Assembly: GCF_013426205.1 (NCBI RefSeq)
Contig: NC_089422.1
Span: 7,405,001 to 7,469,000, forward strand
Origin: Metarhizium brunneum
Lineage: Eukaryota > Ascomycota > Sordariomycetes > Hypocreales > Clavicipitaceae
Length of the DNA: 64,000 nt
Reading direction: 5' to 3'
The notes beneath the pieces were generated by a model. It had not been told where the DNA came from and made no database searches. It saw only the letters and a program-made list of their open reading frames with translations. The position numbers and the translations under genes are program-made. This document shows, piece after piece, positions 35,646-47,119 of this stretch. The stretch's first letter is position 1. Each line of letters opens with the position of its first letter.

Positions 35646-38049
35646 TGCGGTGCGAGGACAACAGAAGAGAAGTTTCAATGACAATGTAGGGTCACGCCGG
35701 TGTTCACGACGTCACGGAAGGAACTGGCCCTTGAACACGACAATACATATGTAGTTGGACAAGGAGGTTGACCACGAGAGAAAGTGGAGCACAGGCACAC
35801 AAACGCTCACCGCTGCTTCGTATAAAGAGAGCCTCTTTGGCGCACGAAGGTGAGAGGAAACCAGGGATTTTTGACACCAACAAGTGTTATTAGATTATTG
35901 AATTGAATAGATAACAAAGCCATCTTCGAGGTACGTGCCCCGTTTAGAAAAGGGGCACGCACAATCTCGGCAGCGTTGACCGGGTAAGGCTGGATCACGT
36001 ATTGATGGGGTGAAAGTTTGGTTGGTCAATTATACCTGGCTATTGGGGGCAAATGTGAGGGAACGCACGGAGGGATCTACGATGAGATCGCAAGAGCTCG
36101 TGATGCAACTGACAAGTTGTATGGCAAGAGAGCTAGAAAAGAAAAGAGCTTGATCATCGTGTGAAAGGGAAAGAGCTACCCATTGGCAAATGAGTGTTCT
36201 AGCCACTTTAGAGGGAGCCGGCGTAGCAACAGTGCCTCAAACGTGACTGTGTGGGCCCTAACAGCAAATCACGGAACGGTGCCTACAATTAACAGCGTCT
36301 GTTGGTCATGCTAACCTCCTGATTGTCTTATTATAAATTCAGCTCACATCTGGACCAACATGCATAAACTCGCTGCAGCCGTCGTTACCAGATGGAGCCC
36401 CTATTTTCCGACTCGATTGCGGACAATGGATGCCCCTAGTAGTTGCCATTTGCAACACGAACCGTTGTGGCGTCTGAAGCGCAGCGGTTTTGACAGCCGC
36501 CATCTGGACCAATCACGAGGAGTTCTTGTGCCCCAAGATATGCGGGAGCAGCCGAAACAGACCAGCGCTAATCCTGCAAACGATCAGGCGTAAGTGGTGG
36601 TGCGGACATGGAGTCACAATACGAACCAGACTACGGAGTAGATCTAAAGATAGTAAGAGCACTAGTAATCAGGTCAGGTCAGGTTAGGTACGCCAGCAAT
36701 AATATTCGGGCCATCTACACTCTCGTGCAGCACTTTGGCCGATAGCAGCTCCACTATAAGAGGGTTAGGGTTAAATCATGCTGAAAATACATACACACGT
36801 TATTGCTTGGGACCTTTGGTTCTGCTCTGCTCCACAGGTCTCGTAGAGCCACAGCCGGTTCTTTCTATATGAGCGGTTCTCGTGACCCGAACAGATGTTT
36901 TTGAGCTGATGAGGCTGGATGGCCAGCAGAATGTCTGTTGCAATCATACCATGCCAGCTATCTTCCCTTGGTGGGGCCGGCTGGCCGGTTGGGTACGTGT
37001 GGGTGCCATCTCGCTGGGGGTGGGGGAGGGGGCTATCATTCGGATCGCGTCAAATGTGAGGCACTTGCGATGCTTAGATTCGTTTTAATCGGTACTACAT
37101 GTGACCCTGAGGGTTGATAGGGTGGCTACACAAATTACTCAATACGGCTACAAAAATGTCAACCCCGCGAAACGTACGTACATAAGTTGGTAGTCTGACG
37201 CGCATTCTCTTTGGCTCGGACGCATCGTAGGGCTGTCCGTTGACGTGTGGGGGCGCGCCCGGCGAGTTTGGGGTAAAAACGGGGGCCACTAGTCGATGAA
37301 TTAATAGTCTGCTGTTCACAAACATGGAGGAGTGAATGGCTCCTTCCTTTCCCTTCTACGTCACCCAACGGGTTCATAGCACAAATATGTTCCCATCATG
37401 GTCCTAGCTGCCTAGTGTCTTTCTTTGTGTTGAATTTCATTCACTTAGCCGTTTTCTTATATCAACGGCAAGAGTTTAATTACCGCGGACGAAGTACAGG
37501 CTGTGTTCCGAGACGAGCAGAGAGCTCCAGTAAGTAGTTTGACCGGGAGCCACAAGGTGGTTCATCTTGGATCGGTGCGTGTGTCCACAAGTCCCGTTGC
37601 TCCTCCGATTCACATGGCTATTAGACGCCAGAACCGGCCTCTCCAAGCCTGGAAATGCAACAGAATCTGAAAATCAGCTACATGTATAGCTTCGAGATTA
37701 CCAGAAAACCACGTGCCCATGGTTCCTTTGGAACCCTTATTCCTAGATACAGACAGGCTGCGGAAAAGATTCCCCATGAGTCCAAAGAAGCTGTCCGCGT
37801 GCATATGGAGACCCCCATCATGCCTCCTTCAAAGTGTTGGCCAGTCACCCTGCTGTGGTTGGCTGTGAACCTACGCTGCCCGCGCAGAATGGACCTGCTC
37901 TACCTGGACCTTGGGCCGTATGTGAGCGCAAACAGGATCAGCATCACCATGACAGCAGCACCCGGAAAAGGCTAAAGGAGCGTTTACGCGCGGAATAGGC
38001 AGTTTTACACAGCACAGAAGAAAAAAGACATGCTGGATGGAGGAGGCTC
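35646..38049. other. Gene-poor region
   Basis: No convincing gene in 2.4 kb. It contains a TACGGAGTA motif at about 36632-36640, short GGTCA/GGTTA repeats near 36674-36690, two telomere-like TTAGGG units near 36764-36775, and G-runs at 37017-37030. The dynamin promoter should lie at its left end. Confidence 0.5.
36764..36775. repeat. Short interstitial telomere-like repeat
   Basis: GGGTTAGGGTTA, two TTAGGG units, on the plus strand inside a gene-poor stretch. Two units can arise by chance. Confidence 0.4.
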
Positions 38050-38419
38050 AGTGAAGTAGTAAGCACGGCGTGGCCGAACTGGCGGGCAGGCCGCAGTCGA
38101 ACAACCCATTTCTCCATATCTACCAGTCGCACGTTACAACGAGGACTAATGAAGCCGCACTTGTTGACACTAACATAGAACAGGGTCTTGATCAAAGACG
38201 ATTCACAAGAGCTATTAGGGGACGGCGAGAACGAACCGGTGGTAAATTAAACGACAATTTTGTCGCCACGAGCTCTGAAACATGGCCTTTCTTCTGCATG
38301 AGCTCAAGGGATTTAATAATCACCTGGGAAGAAGGGCGGATAATGACTTGGCGCTTGCCCTGCTTCTCGGCGTCGTTGATGCTTTTCAAGGCATCACTTG
38401 AAACGCTGATTCGGACCAT
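38050..38419 (-). pseudogene. Degraded copy of ribosomal protein S22 (uS8)
   Basis: From ATG 38419 the minus strand reads [39 protein letters not shown] and MQKKGHVSE, clearly the start of uS8/S22. The middle is damaged: the GEFEEVDDHRSGKIVVQL region survives only as GDKIVV followed by a stop. A second block in the correct order reads KCGFISPRCNVRL and EKWVVRLRPARQFGHAVLTT, the family's C-terminal half, and then similarity ends about 25 residues early. Roughly 70 bases between the blocks end in TTAG and may be an old intron. An acceptor-like AAACCAG directly precedes the ATG. The functional S22 gene must lie elsewhere. Confidence 0.85.
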
Positions 38420-41400
38420 CTGGTTTAGGAAAAGCAAATTAGGAGGCTGCGAGTCATAACAATGGTAGCCCACCGTCGTACTTGGAATGGCGGTCGGTTG
38501 TAAGTGTATGACGCTGGCCTTTGTTGCTTGTGGTCGTAGTGGTGATGGGTCGGCGGGTTCTTTAGAGACGCCGTGGACGTGGTCTAAAGGTACCTCCTGC
38601 AGAGAATGGCAAGGCCATCACCTAAATGAGTTCATGGTCGTGGAGCCCTAAGAAACGGCCGGTAACTTACCTGTCGGATTGAGGAGCGTGTGGCGTGGGA
38701 AAGACGAAGAGATGTGAACATGAGAGAAAATAAATGCCTTTGTCACGTGGCGAAAGTCACGATCTCTTTTACAGAGTACTACTAGGTACGTACCCATTTG
38801 GCCCAAAAAAAAAAAAAAAAAAAGCTTCTGGACCTTACGAACTGGGGAAGTTGGTACGAGTGTGTGATTGGAAGGACCAAACAATACAGAAAAGTTGTAA
38901 TGCTACCGGTACTACCGTTCGGGGAGCGGAAGAGAACGATGTGACCGCGTCTCCGTAGGCCTACCCTGTAGATGAAGTTGAAGTGACAAGCAATCCATGT
39001 GTTGCGTGGTCTGTTCACAAACCCCCCTCTCTCATAGCCGTTTGACTAACCATTCGACGGTGGTGGTGGTTGGGGGTTTGAAAGATGCATACTAATAGGC
39101 CAGGAGCATTAGGCTACATGCCGCGGAGTAGCGGGCAAATGGATGGCATTTTTGTTATCAACGTTGACGGTCTTGTCTCGACTAGTACTGCATCTGCAAG
39201 CCTGCATGTGCATCGCTTGGCGCGGTGACAGGTGGTTCTTGAATCGTCCGCAAGGCCCAGCACCTCCGTGAAGCCGGCTGATTGGTCGTGAACGCCTTTC
39301 TTCAACGCCCCCTCATGGGTCGAGATGGTGGTGGTGGCTCTCAACAAGGAGTATCATTGTTAGTACGGAGCAACGACCAGTAGGATTCCCGGGCGGCATG
39401 CTGATGAGGCTGGGACGACACAAGCACGTGCCCGTTGCTGATCTGTTGAATGTCCAGGTTGCGATGACTGTCCGCTCGTGGGGAATGAATGCCTGCAGCA
39501 GGGGGTTCATAATACTCGGTAGTTGTGTATGTTGCATGGTCCTCCATGATAAAATACATTATCATTACTTTAATCATTATTAAAAAGAAAAAACGCCCCC
39601 GGCAAAAAAGAGCATCTGGGGTCAAAATGTTGGGTCAAGATGAGGGGCTGGATGTTGGTGCGGCAAGCCCAGTCGAGGTTGTGGTGAGCACGTTTGATGC
39701 TCTGGGGACGCCATGGACGCCACGCAAGCGACCTCGGTGCTGTTGTAGGGTCTGGTCAAGATTATCTTTGCTGGCGATACAAGATGTGCTTATCTGGCTC
39801 CTGTATTGTGCAATACATACATGACCACTTCCGCCGTCAATTCAAGCAGCCCGCGGCGATAGGGGCCAGGCCAGCAGGTGCCAGGGAGCAAGGGAGCGAC
39901 AGGGAAGGGGCACCTGGGGGGAGGAGGGGCTGCCTGCCCTTTTGACGCAATTCACATATCTGCTAGTGAAGCCCGTTGCGATGATGACGGTGTGATCGTC
40001 ACCATGGGCACCTACAATGATGGATCATGGCGGTATGGAGCAGGTGGCTCTGCCATGGCCCGCTGCTCAACAGTCCATCATGTGAACCCGCCCTTTTTTG
40101 TCTTTACAGGATGGCGCAGGTTGGCCAGGGCGGACAGACAAAGGCGCAGGACACAGGACGAAGATGCAAGTTGAGAGACAAAACCCTGATTTGACTCTTG
40201 TCCTGATTCATGCGCAGAGAAAGAAGCAAGCACGAATTCGCCAATCACGAGCCGATGCCGTTTGGTTCCTTTGCCTCGTCATCCATTGATCGGCTATCCG
40301 CCGGCGCAGTCGACGCATGGATCGTCTCTCTATCGGCTTGCGGATTCGTACAAGTGACGGTCAATCACGCGAGACGACAGCTCCCTCCCTTCCGCGTGCC
40401 GCCCGCCGTGCCGCCCGCCTCAGACTATCGACGTGGCTTTTGCTGGCCATTGTCCAGCAAGAGGACCGTGAACAGCTTCTGGACGGGGCCGCGTATGCCC
40501 TCCGTATGTATGTATTGTGTATGTACATGCATACAAGACTCTAGACCTAGGTGACGACCGCCAGCCAGACCCAGCGTGTCGGTACCGAGGGTTGCAAGAG
40601 CATCTATCCAATGGCAGCATCCGTGTCAACGTATCAAGGTGTGTGGAGGGCCATTGCCAGAGTCTGAGACACGAGGGAACAAAAAGAAAAAAAAACCCCT
40701 CCAAAGACAAGGCCGAGTCAAACGTCGAGTGACATGGAAAGCCGGAGGTGGCGCCAGCCAAACAACGCCGTGCGTTGCGGCTCCATGTCTGGAATTCGTC
40801 ACTTACGTTTTTAACCCTTTGATTCCTTTTCTGCCCTTTTATCTACTCTTTCCTCTCTCTCTCGCCATAGTCCCTCTTCTTTTTTTTTTTTTGTGTGTCC
40901 TTGGCTTCTTTTATTTCTCTGCTTCCCTTCCATGAAGGGACCGGGGAGTGCAGCCCAACAGGCGTGTGTTGCTCTCCACCACTACGGAATAGACGGTTTA
41001 ATATACGACACCTACTTATTTTCTTGTACGGAGCGTGTGTGTGCAAGCAGACGGCTGGCGGGACTTTGAGTCGCCGTCCACTCCTCCTTTTTATATTCGT
41101 CTTTTTTTCTTGCTCGCCATGGAGCGTGGCTACGTGCGAGAGCTGGATCTGAGCAACTGCGGCCCGGCATCGGTTGCCACGCGAGTCGGCGTCGTGCCGG
41201 GGCTGCGCAGCAGTGCAGGTAAGCCAGGCTTTTTTTTCTTTTTCTTCCACCTTTTTTCATTCTCAACTCGACGTCCCGATGTCGTCTTCTTTTTCCCACG
41301 ATGTACCACGGCGGCCAACGCTGTCATGCTGTGCTGCGTGCGGTTAATGCAAATCCTCATCAACCTGACACAGCTCGACTTTACCCGTCGAACTCCAAGG

Positions 41401-41735
41401 TGGATGCCCTGCGGGCCTGAGGCGGTCTGGAGCTTGTTTTGGCTGTTTGGGGAGCTGCACCGGAGCTGCCCATGTTGGACCGCACCATGCATCCCTCCCA
41501 CCGTCTGGCTATCTCGAGTCACTTGAAACCAGCATGAGCTAGAGAAGCCCAGTTTTTGCGTTTTGCGACTCGTATTCATGCATTGACGAAACAAAACATT
41601 CTGTTTGATGCCGCTGTTGTCGCGCGCGCCTGTCACATCCTTCCATCCCTGCCGACATCACAGACAGACATGGACAGCCACGGAATACCACCACACTTCC
41701 GCCAGGCCGCATGGGCGGTCTGGTAGCTTCATCTC
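38420..41735. other. Gene-poor region upstream of the GNAT gene
   Basis: 3.3 kb without a convincing gene. A 20-base A-run lies near 38803-38823, T-runs near 40879-40891 and 41230-41245, and TACGGAG half-motifs near 39364 and 41030. At 41119-41219 an open stretch starting MERGYVRELDLSNCGPASVA runs into a perfect donor (GCAG|GTAAGCC); it may be a 5' leader exon. The right part is pyrimidine-rich, like a promoter/leader. Confidence 0.45.
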
Positions 41736-42665
41736 ATGCCTGCACTCGCTAATTCAACCTCGATAGCATTCTTCACCTTTCTGCGGGCAAACCTCGCCCT
41801 GTCCCCGTCGGCACTCTCTTCCAACTACAACACGCCATATCTGGAACCCTTTTCTCCCCAACCGCCTCAGCTCCAGCCGCCGTCGCCGTCTCCTCCCGCT
41901 GCTTCCAGCGAACCGCCTCTCGCGCCCATCGACGACATCCCGCCCCTGTCCCTCGATGCCCTCAAATCCCAAAATGACAAGCTCGACGGCCTCCGCCTCG
42001 TAGCCGACTCCGTCTCCGAAATGCGCCACCGCGCTTCCAAGGCCGTCGTCTTGCACCCGCTCTGCCTCGCAGCAGTCGCAGCTGCCCACATGGCCATATA
42101 CCAATTCGTCTACATACCCAGCAGGGACGTAAGCCGAGCCCTCATGCTCGTCAGCGGCATCACAATGATCTACATGGCCACCATTCGCTTCCTCACAAGC
42201 GGCTACGACACCCTCGCAGAAAGGATGGGCTGTGAGGACTGGCTGCGCGCCGACTTTGGCAGCGAAGATGACATCATTCTCGGCGCAAGAATGGGAGAGG
42301 ACCTGGTCGGTGCCGTCGTTCTGCGGCTCGAGCCGAAGCGCGCGCCCTCCACGAATCCCAAGCGCAAGAGCCGCAGCCGCAGTGCGAGTCTGCGAGGTGG
42401 GAAGGGCGTCATCCGCGCGTGGACCACGAAACCCGGGTATCGCGGCCAGGGGGTCGGCAAGAAGTTGCTCCGTGAGGCGGTCCGTTTGGCTAGGGACAGG
42501 TGTGGAAAGGACGCGCAGGTTGGGTTTGCGCTGGAGCATGCCAATAGCACCATGTTGCTGCCGGCCATGTTTAATAAGGCGTTTCGAAAGGACGAAGTTT
42601 GTGCAGCCAAGGCCCTGCAGGGTGCTGTGGCGGAGTGGGATCTGGCCAAGAAGAAGAAGAGGTGA
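41736..42665 (+). CDS. GNAT-family N-acetyltransferase with membrane segments
   Basis: Intronless, 309 residues. Proline-rich N-terminal region, then a conserved-looking stretch EMRHRASKAVVLHPLCLAAV that leads into two likely membrane helices (about residues 105-160: VLHPLCLAAVAAAHMAIYQF and ALMLVSGITMIYMATIRFL). The C-terminal half is a GNAT domain: VIRAWTTKPGYRGQGVGKKL is the acetyl-CoA pyrophosphate loop (R/Q-x-x-G-x-G/A), followed by EHANSTMLLPAMFNKAF. A basic insert KRKSRSRSASLRGG lies between beta strands. GNAT proteins of this membrane-anchored shape are common in filamentous fungi; the acceptor is unknown. The protein ends with KKKKR. Confidence 0.82.
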   Translation: MPALANSTSIAFFTFLRANLALSPSALSSNYNTPYLEPFSPQPPQLQPPSPSPPAASSEPPLAPIDDIPPLSLDALKSQNDKLDGLRLVADSVSEMRHRASKAVVLHPLCLAAVAAAHMAIYQFVYIPSRDVSRALMLVSGITMIYMATIRFLTSGYDTLAERMGCEDWLRADFGSEDDIILGARMGEDLVGAVVLRLEPKRAPSTNPKRKSRSRSASLRGGKGVIRAWTTKPGYRGQGVGKKLLREAVRLARDRCGKDAQVGFALEHANSTMLLPAMFNKAFRKDEVCAAKALQGAVAEWDLAKKKKR

Positions 42666-43192
42666 TGATCTTTTATTCTCTAATAGAATGGTATGTGTGT
42701 GTGTGTGTGTGTAATTCTGTTTGGGGATTTTTTCCCTTTCGAGCATGGCGGTCACTTTTGGTCATTCTTTGATACCCGAGCCTTTAAATAACTTTCGTTA
42801 ATTCATGATACGTCGTCTTGATAAACAGCTGGCCAATATGCTTTTCAATCCCAGTGTACGCAAGCCTGCCACGTACTCACCATACCCCCACAAACAGCAG
42901 ATATTGTAGACAAGCAAGTCATTATCCTCAAGAATCCTCGGGCAGTACGTGCTCACACGTTAAGCCAATATATCTCCCCCGCAAAAAAAAACCACAGTGT
43001 AATGCCAACAAGCCAACTAGAAGCAAAGACCCTCCCAAACCTGTTCCAATGTTTTTCCGGTCCGCTATACTAGACCCTGACATGGCTATCGAGGCGAGGT
43101 ATATCGATGCAAATGCAAACATGCTAAATGCCCCCAAACCAACCCCCTTGTCGCGACGGAAAGCAAGTGTCTTTGTATAAAAAAGAAACACA
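42666..43192. other. Convergent intergenic region with GT microsatellite
   Basis: The GNAT and H4-variant genes end towards each other here, so this should be their 3' UTRs. A (GT)9 tract lies at 42695-42712. Small frames on both strands look random. Confidence 0.5.
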
Positions 43193-43946
43193 TCACTTCT
43201 GTCGATCCGTGGGAAAGTCAAACCCGTAAATCGGCCTGCCGATTTGCCTCAGGGCAAAGATCACCTGAGAAGCAATTAGCTATTTCAGCGCGCAAAATTG
43301 CCCTCTCGGAAAAAGGGGGGGGGGGTTTACATCGTCGACAGTAACCGTCTTTGCCTGCCTGTGCTCGACGTACACGACGCATATGCGCAGGATCTACAAC
43401 CGTCAGCAACATGTACAATCACAAAAGAAAAAAAGGTCACGTACCTCTTCTAGTTTCAGCCGAAGCACCCTGCGGGATTCGTCGTAGATGTCGGCCGAGA
43501 TGCGCTTGACGCCGCCCCTGCGCGCAAGTCGTCTACCCTCGAGCGTTAGTTCACCACTCCATTCGCGATGCGTCCTTGAGTAGCTTGTTAGAGGTACCGT
43601 ATTGCAGGTTTCGCTAGTCGACGGCTGTCAGCTTTTTTTTTCCCTTTCTTTTTACATTCCTTGGGGGGGGGAAGACGTACTGATCCCGTCGATGGTGTCG
43701 CGCAAGATCTTGCGGCTGGGCAGGTTAGTATCGGGTGCGTCGAATGGAGACGAGATGCACGGCATACTGTCTGGCGGCTCTGCCTTTGGCAAAGGGGGTT
43801 TTGCCCGCGACCCCGTTGCCCTTGCCCTTGCCTGGGCCTCTGGAGACGGGGAGGGTTGATGTGCTTGCGCCGGAGGAGCGAGGCGTGACCAGGCTGTGTG
43901 GACGGGACGACTGGGGGCCGCCGCGTGCGGCGATGGTGGGAGGCAT
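43193..43946 (-). CDS. Divergent histone H4 variant
   Basis: Six exons: 43946-43768, 43715-43681, 43613-43598, 43532-43445, 43393-43331 and 43264-43193; 150 residues, exact frame. Joined exons give the H4 fold: [20 protein letters not shown], then [20 protein letters not shown], a middle helix [40 protein letters not shown] and IYGF. Canonical H4 has 102 residues; this has about 42 extra at the N-terminus and six at the C-terminus (DFPTDRQK replaces GG). The tail keeps a GPGKGKGNG motif but not the usual lysine spacing; the residue equal to K20 is kept. Exon 3 is a 16-nt microexon. Fungi, including Neurospora, are reported to carry a fast-evolving H4 variant (hH4v); this is probably its counterpart. 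Confidence 0.9.
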
Positions 43947-45055
43947 GGCGTTGGTTTTGTGGTATACTACTAGCACTGGGTTTTATGAGCGAGGCGATGT
44001 TGGTTGTGAAGCACAGAAGTTTGCGGTGGGGTGGTGAAGGAGGCGAGCGCGGCGCGACTGGTGGTGTTTGCAGGATTGAAGTGGCGCAACGGGATTTTGA
44101 GCACGGAGCTGTGGGGAAGACGGAGATGAATCGAGGTAGCTGTTGGAGGAGGCTTTGGAAAGGATCACAGAGCTTCAGATAGTAGTAGTATACTGAGTTT
44201 TTCACATTGGTGCTTTCGCGTCATGTGATTGTGATAGTGAGTTGAGAGTGAGCCCGATCTGAAGACGGGAGACCCACCCCTGGTGGCTGAGGTAAACAAA
44301 TAGTCAATACTAGCATAAACCTGGTCGTTGATGTGTGTAGTGCAACTCGGGCCAACGACCCAACGACTCAACGACACCTCATTTATAGACGGCTGATTTG
44401 ATCTTCCAATTGTTTCCTTCGTTATTTTTTGTAGTGCCTATTAAGAAGTGTACGTTGTGACAAATATGTTTTTGCATGACACAGCTGCGAGATTACAGCA
44501 AGTGATTCTCACACAAGTCGGCTCAAGCATCCACCACTCAAGATTTAAATTCATAGTCGAGCACTTTTATGCAATCCGCTCTAGTCGATACCCTTTGAGA
44601 CCCTATACGCCAACAACTCCCCGTCTTCTCGACTGCCCTGTCACTGGCGGCTGTGCTAACACGACAGGAACAAGGCCCTCGTCCGAAGGTATCTAATGGT
44701 ATCAATTCATTTGCTTTTTATTCCCAGTTTTCCTGCGCCATTTTGGTTTATAATTCCATCCATATGAACCTTGTTAGGCGATCAATAACCCAGAAAAAAA
44801 AAGACATGATGTGCATTAATAAATAATACAAAACAGTCGTGTTATCCACAACTGTCCATATTGTTGCATACAACCAGGGCCAACGAGCTCACCTCGTCGT
44901 ATGCCAAAATATTACTGTAATATGTCGCATAGGTCAGCAAGATGCAAGACCCACGCAAGACGTCCGAAAAAGGGGAGACACGGCCTTCGTGGATGACTCG
45001 TCGTGATGATAATCAAGGAAAAGAAGTCATTATCATGAGTATGACGCTGTCCTTG
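43947..45055. other. Intergenic, H4 variant promoter and areB 3' flank
   Basis: 1.1 kb between two minus-strand genes. AT-rich towards the areB end. No gene-like ORF. Confidence 0.5.
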
Positions 45056-47119
45056 TTAGGATGCTGAGGCTGCAGGCACCGCATCTTCGATAGAGGCTTC
45101 GTCAATCGTTTCATTGGTCTCTTCAGCGGCCTCGTTGATAGTCTCCTCGGCAGCCGGCTCTTCCGCTGCTGCTGGTTCTGTCATCGTCTCTTCTTTGACA
45201 ACTGACTCTTCAGGTTGCTCTTCAGGTTGCTCTGCTTGGGGTTCGGCTTGGGGTTCGGCTTGAGGCACTGGCTGTTCTTCCTCTGCCATTGGTGTAGGAA
45301 CTGCTGCAGGCACCTCGTTCCCAATACGGGGCTTCTTGTTCGGGCGCTCTACGTCACCATCGAGGGCATCCTGGACTGCTTTCAGCTCCAGCTCCAGCTC
45401 GTCCAAGCGCCGTTTCAAATTATTCTCTCGGCGGTGGCTATCTTCGAGCTGGGTCTGCAGTTGGGTTACAGTCTCCTGGCTTGCATCCAGCTGCGTCCTA
45501 AGTTGCGTCTGTTCAACACCAGCGATTTCCTGGCCGTGTCGGGCGGCTGCTTCTTGTTGCTCGAGTTGGCTCAGTCGGCCCCTGAACAGCTCATTGATAA
45601 CCTCAAGCTCGCTAACTCTGGTCTTGAGACTAGAGTTGTGAGCAATCAGCTGTTCGTGAGTTTGCGGCATATCTCGATCGCCGTTCTCCGAAGTCCCGTT
45701 GAAGCTGCCGCCCTGGTATGGGTCATCAACCATGAATGAGGGCAGTCCCTGGTTGTACATGGAAGGTGTGCCGGTGCGAGAGATGGGAGAGTCGGATCCC
45801 TCATTACCGTTCGGCTTTTGCGACGTTCGACGGATAGCTTGAGCTGCGGCAGCGGCATTCTGCGCCGATAGGGCGGCACCACTCACATCGGCGCCAAGAC
45901 CAAAGTTCGCAGCCTGCTGTTGTTGGGCCTATAAAAAAAGGGAGTTAGGGATTGTTTTTGGTCACGGTGTTGAACATGTAATAGGGCGGACAGTACCTTC
46001 TTCTTGGCTGCAAGATCGGGTCGAATCGTCTTGACGCGATTACGGCTCTTGATAACGTCGGTCTTCAAGGAGATGGGTCGCGGGCGGCCGTGCAACTTGA
46101 GGAAGAGACCGCAGGCATTACAGAGCACGGAGCCAAATTCGTCGCGGCGCCACAATGGAGTTGTCGACGTCGTACAATTCTGGCAGGTCGGCTGCGTAGG
46201 TGAAGTGTTAGTGGCCATCATGGTGCCGGTGGTGCGCTGGGGAATTGCGTGGGTGGTTTGGGGAATGCCAGGGCGATAAATAAGTACTATCGTGATCGAT
46301 AAGGAGATGATGCAGAAAAAAAAACTTTTGGTCTCCCGCATGCGCCCGACTGATAAGGCGCGATAAGCAAGCCACGTTTTGCGAAAGTGGCCGAGGTGGC
46401 AGCCCGGGATTAGTACCTACAATGCCGCACGTGACCCACTCTTATCTCCAGCGATAAGGGAAAGCAAATGTCAAAACGCCGCGGCTCCATAATAACTACT
46501 GGCTCCATGCTGGGATTTCATGGTGCGGACCAGCGCCATGTGCCATCTCCTTATCGACAATCAAGCATCGAGATCCTCTTGGAGCTCCATACTCAGTCTA
46601 GGGAACATCCAAAATAGGCATGTCGCTGCTCTCAGGCTTATTGGGGGGTCGGTGTTTGCGACTGGTGTATTGAAGGATCGTGGGGCCGTCAGACTTACCA
46701 AATTGCCATTGCCATTGCCATTAGTTGCAGCCGGCGGTGTGGCACCAGTGTAAGTTGGATTCTGCGGTGCTGCGGTGGCTCTAGATATAAGTATTAGCTA
46801 GGTTTTCTGAATATTCATGTTGCGTGCTCGATGACGAGAGCAAGCAATTCTAGACTTCTGCGCCGGTACGCAACACCTCCTGCGAGGGCCGACTCCAACT
46901 AGCCGGTATGCCCTGGCACATGCCATTTCGATTCTCTTCTCTGATGACGTCTAAGAAGGGGTCGTACCTAAGTTGCGGCGGACTCTGCGCAGCGTTGCTT
47001 ACTGCGAGAGCAGAGATGGCAGGGAGCTGTTGCAAATTTGCAGACACCAAGGTCGAGGTCGGGCTGGGTCGCGAGATAGGCTCGTTCGTTTGTGACAGTG
47101 TCGATGGCTCCTCCATCAT
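45056..47119 (-). CDS. areB: GATA-type transcription factor AreB/ASD-4
   Basis: Long form built from exons 47119-46968, 46780-46699, 46191-45997 and 45928-45056: 433 residues, exact frame. One GATA zinc finger ([20 protein letters not shown] then [13 protein letters not shown]) is followed by [19 protein letters not shown] and a long C-terminal coiled coil (about residues 225-330: leucine-rich, Gln-rich heptads such as LSQLEQQ and [10 protein letters not shown]). This layout identifies AreB/ASD-4, a negative regulator of nitrogen-catabolite genes that also affects development. The upstream exons code [19 protein letters not shown] and a (NG)n-rich linker joined as NL/PTCQNC. A second possible start, [16 protein letters not shown] at 46221, lies in the last intron before the finger, so a shorter product from an internal promoter is possible. 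The acidic C-terminal 90 residues are rich in Glu, Pro and Gln. Confidence 0.92.

Noticed and set aside
41754..42755. 333-codon minus-strand ORF over the GNAT gene
   Set aside because: Antisense shadow of the acetyltransferase gene; no domain of its own.
43315..43326. G-run as a possible G-quadruplex or assembly error
   Set aside because: It is the C-rich, pyrimidine-like part of an H4-variant intron; a single homopolymer does not form the four-tract pattern.
43588..44205. 205-codon minus-strand ORF
   Set aside because: Reads one H4-variant exon region in the wrong frame and through introns; the six-exon H4 model explains the conserved sequence.
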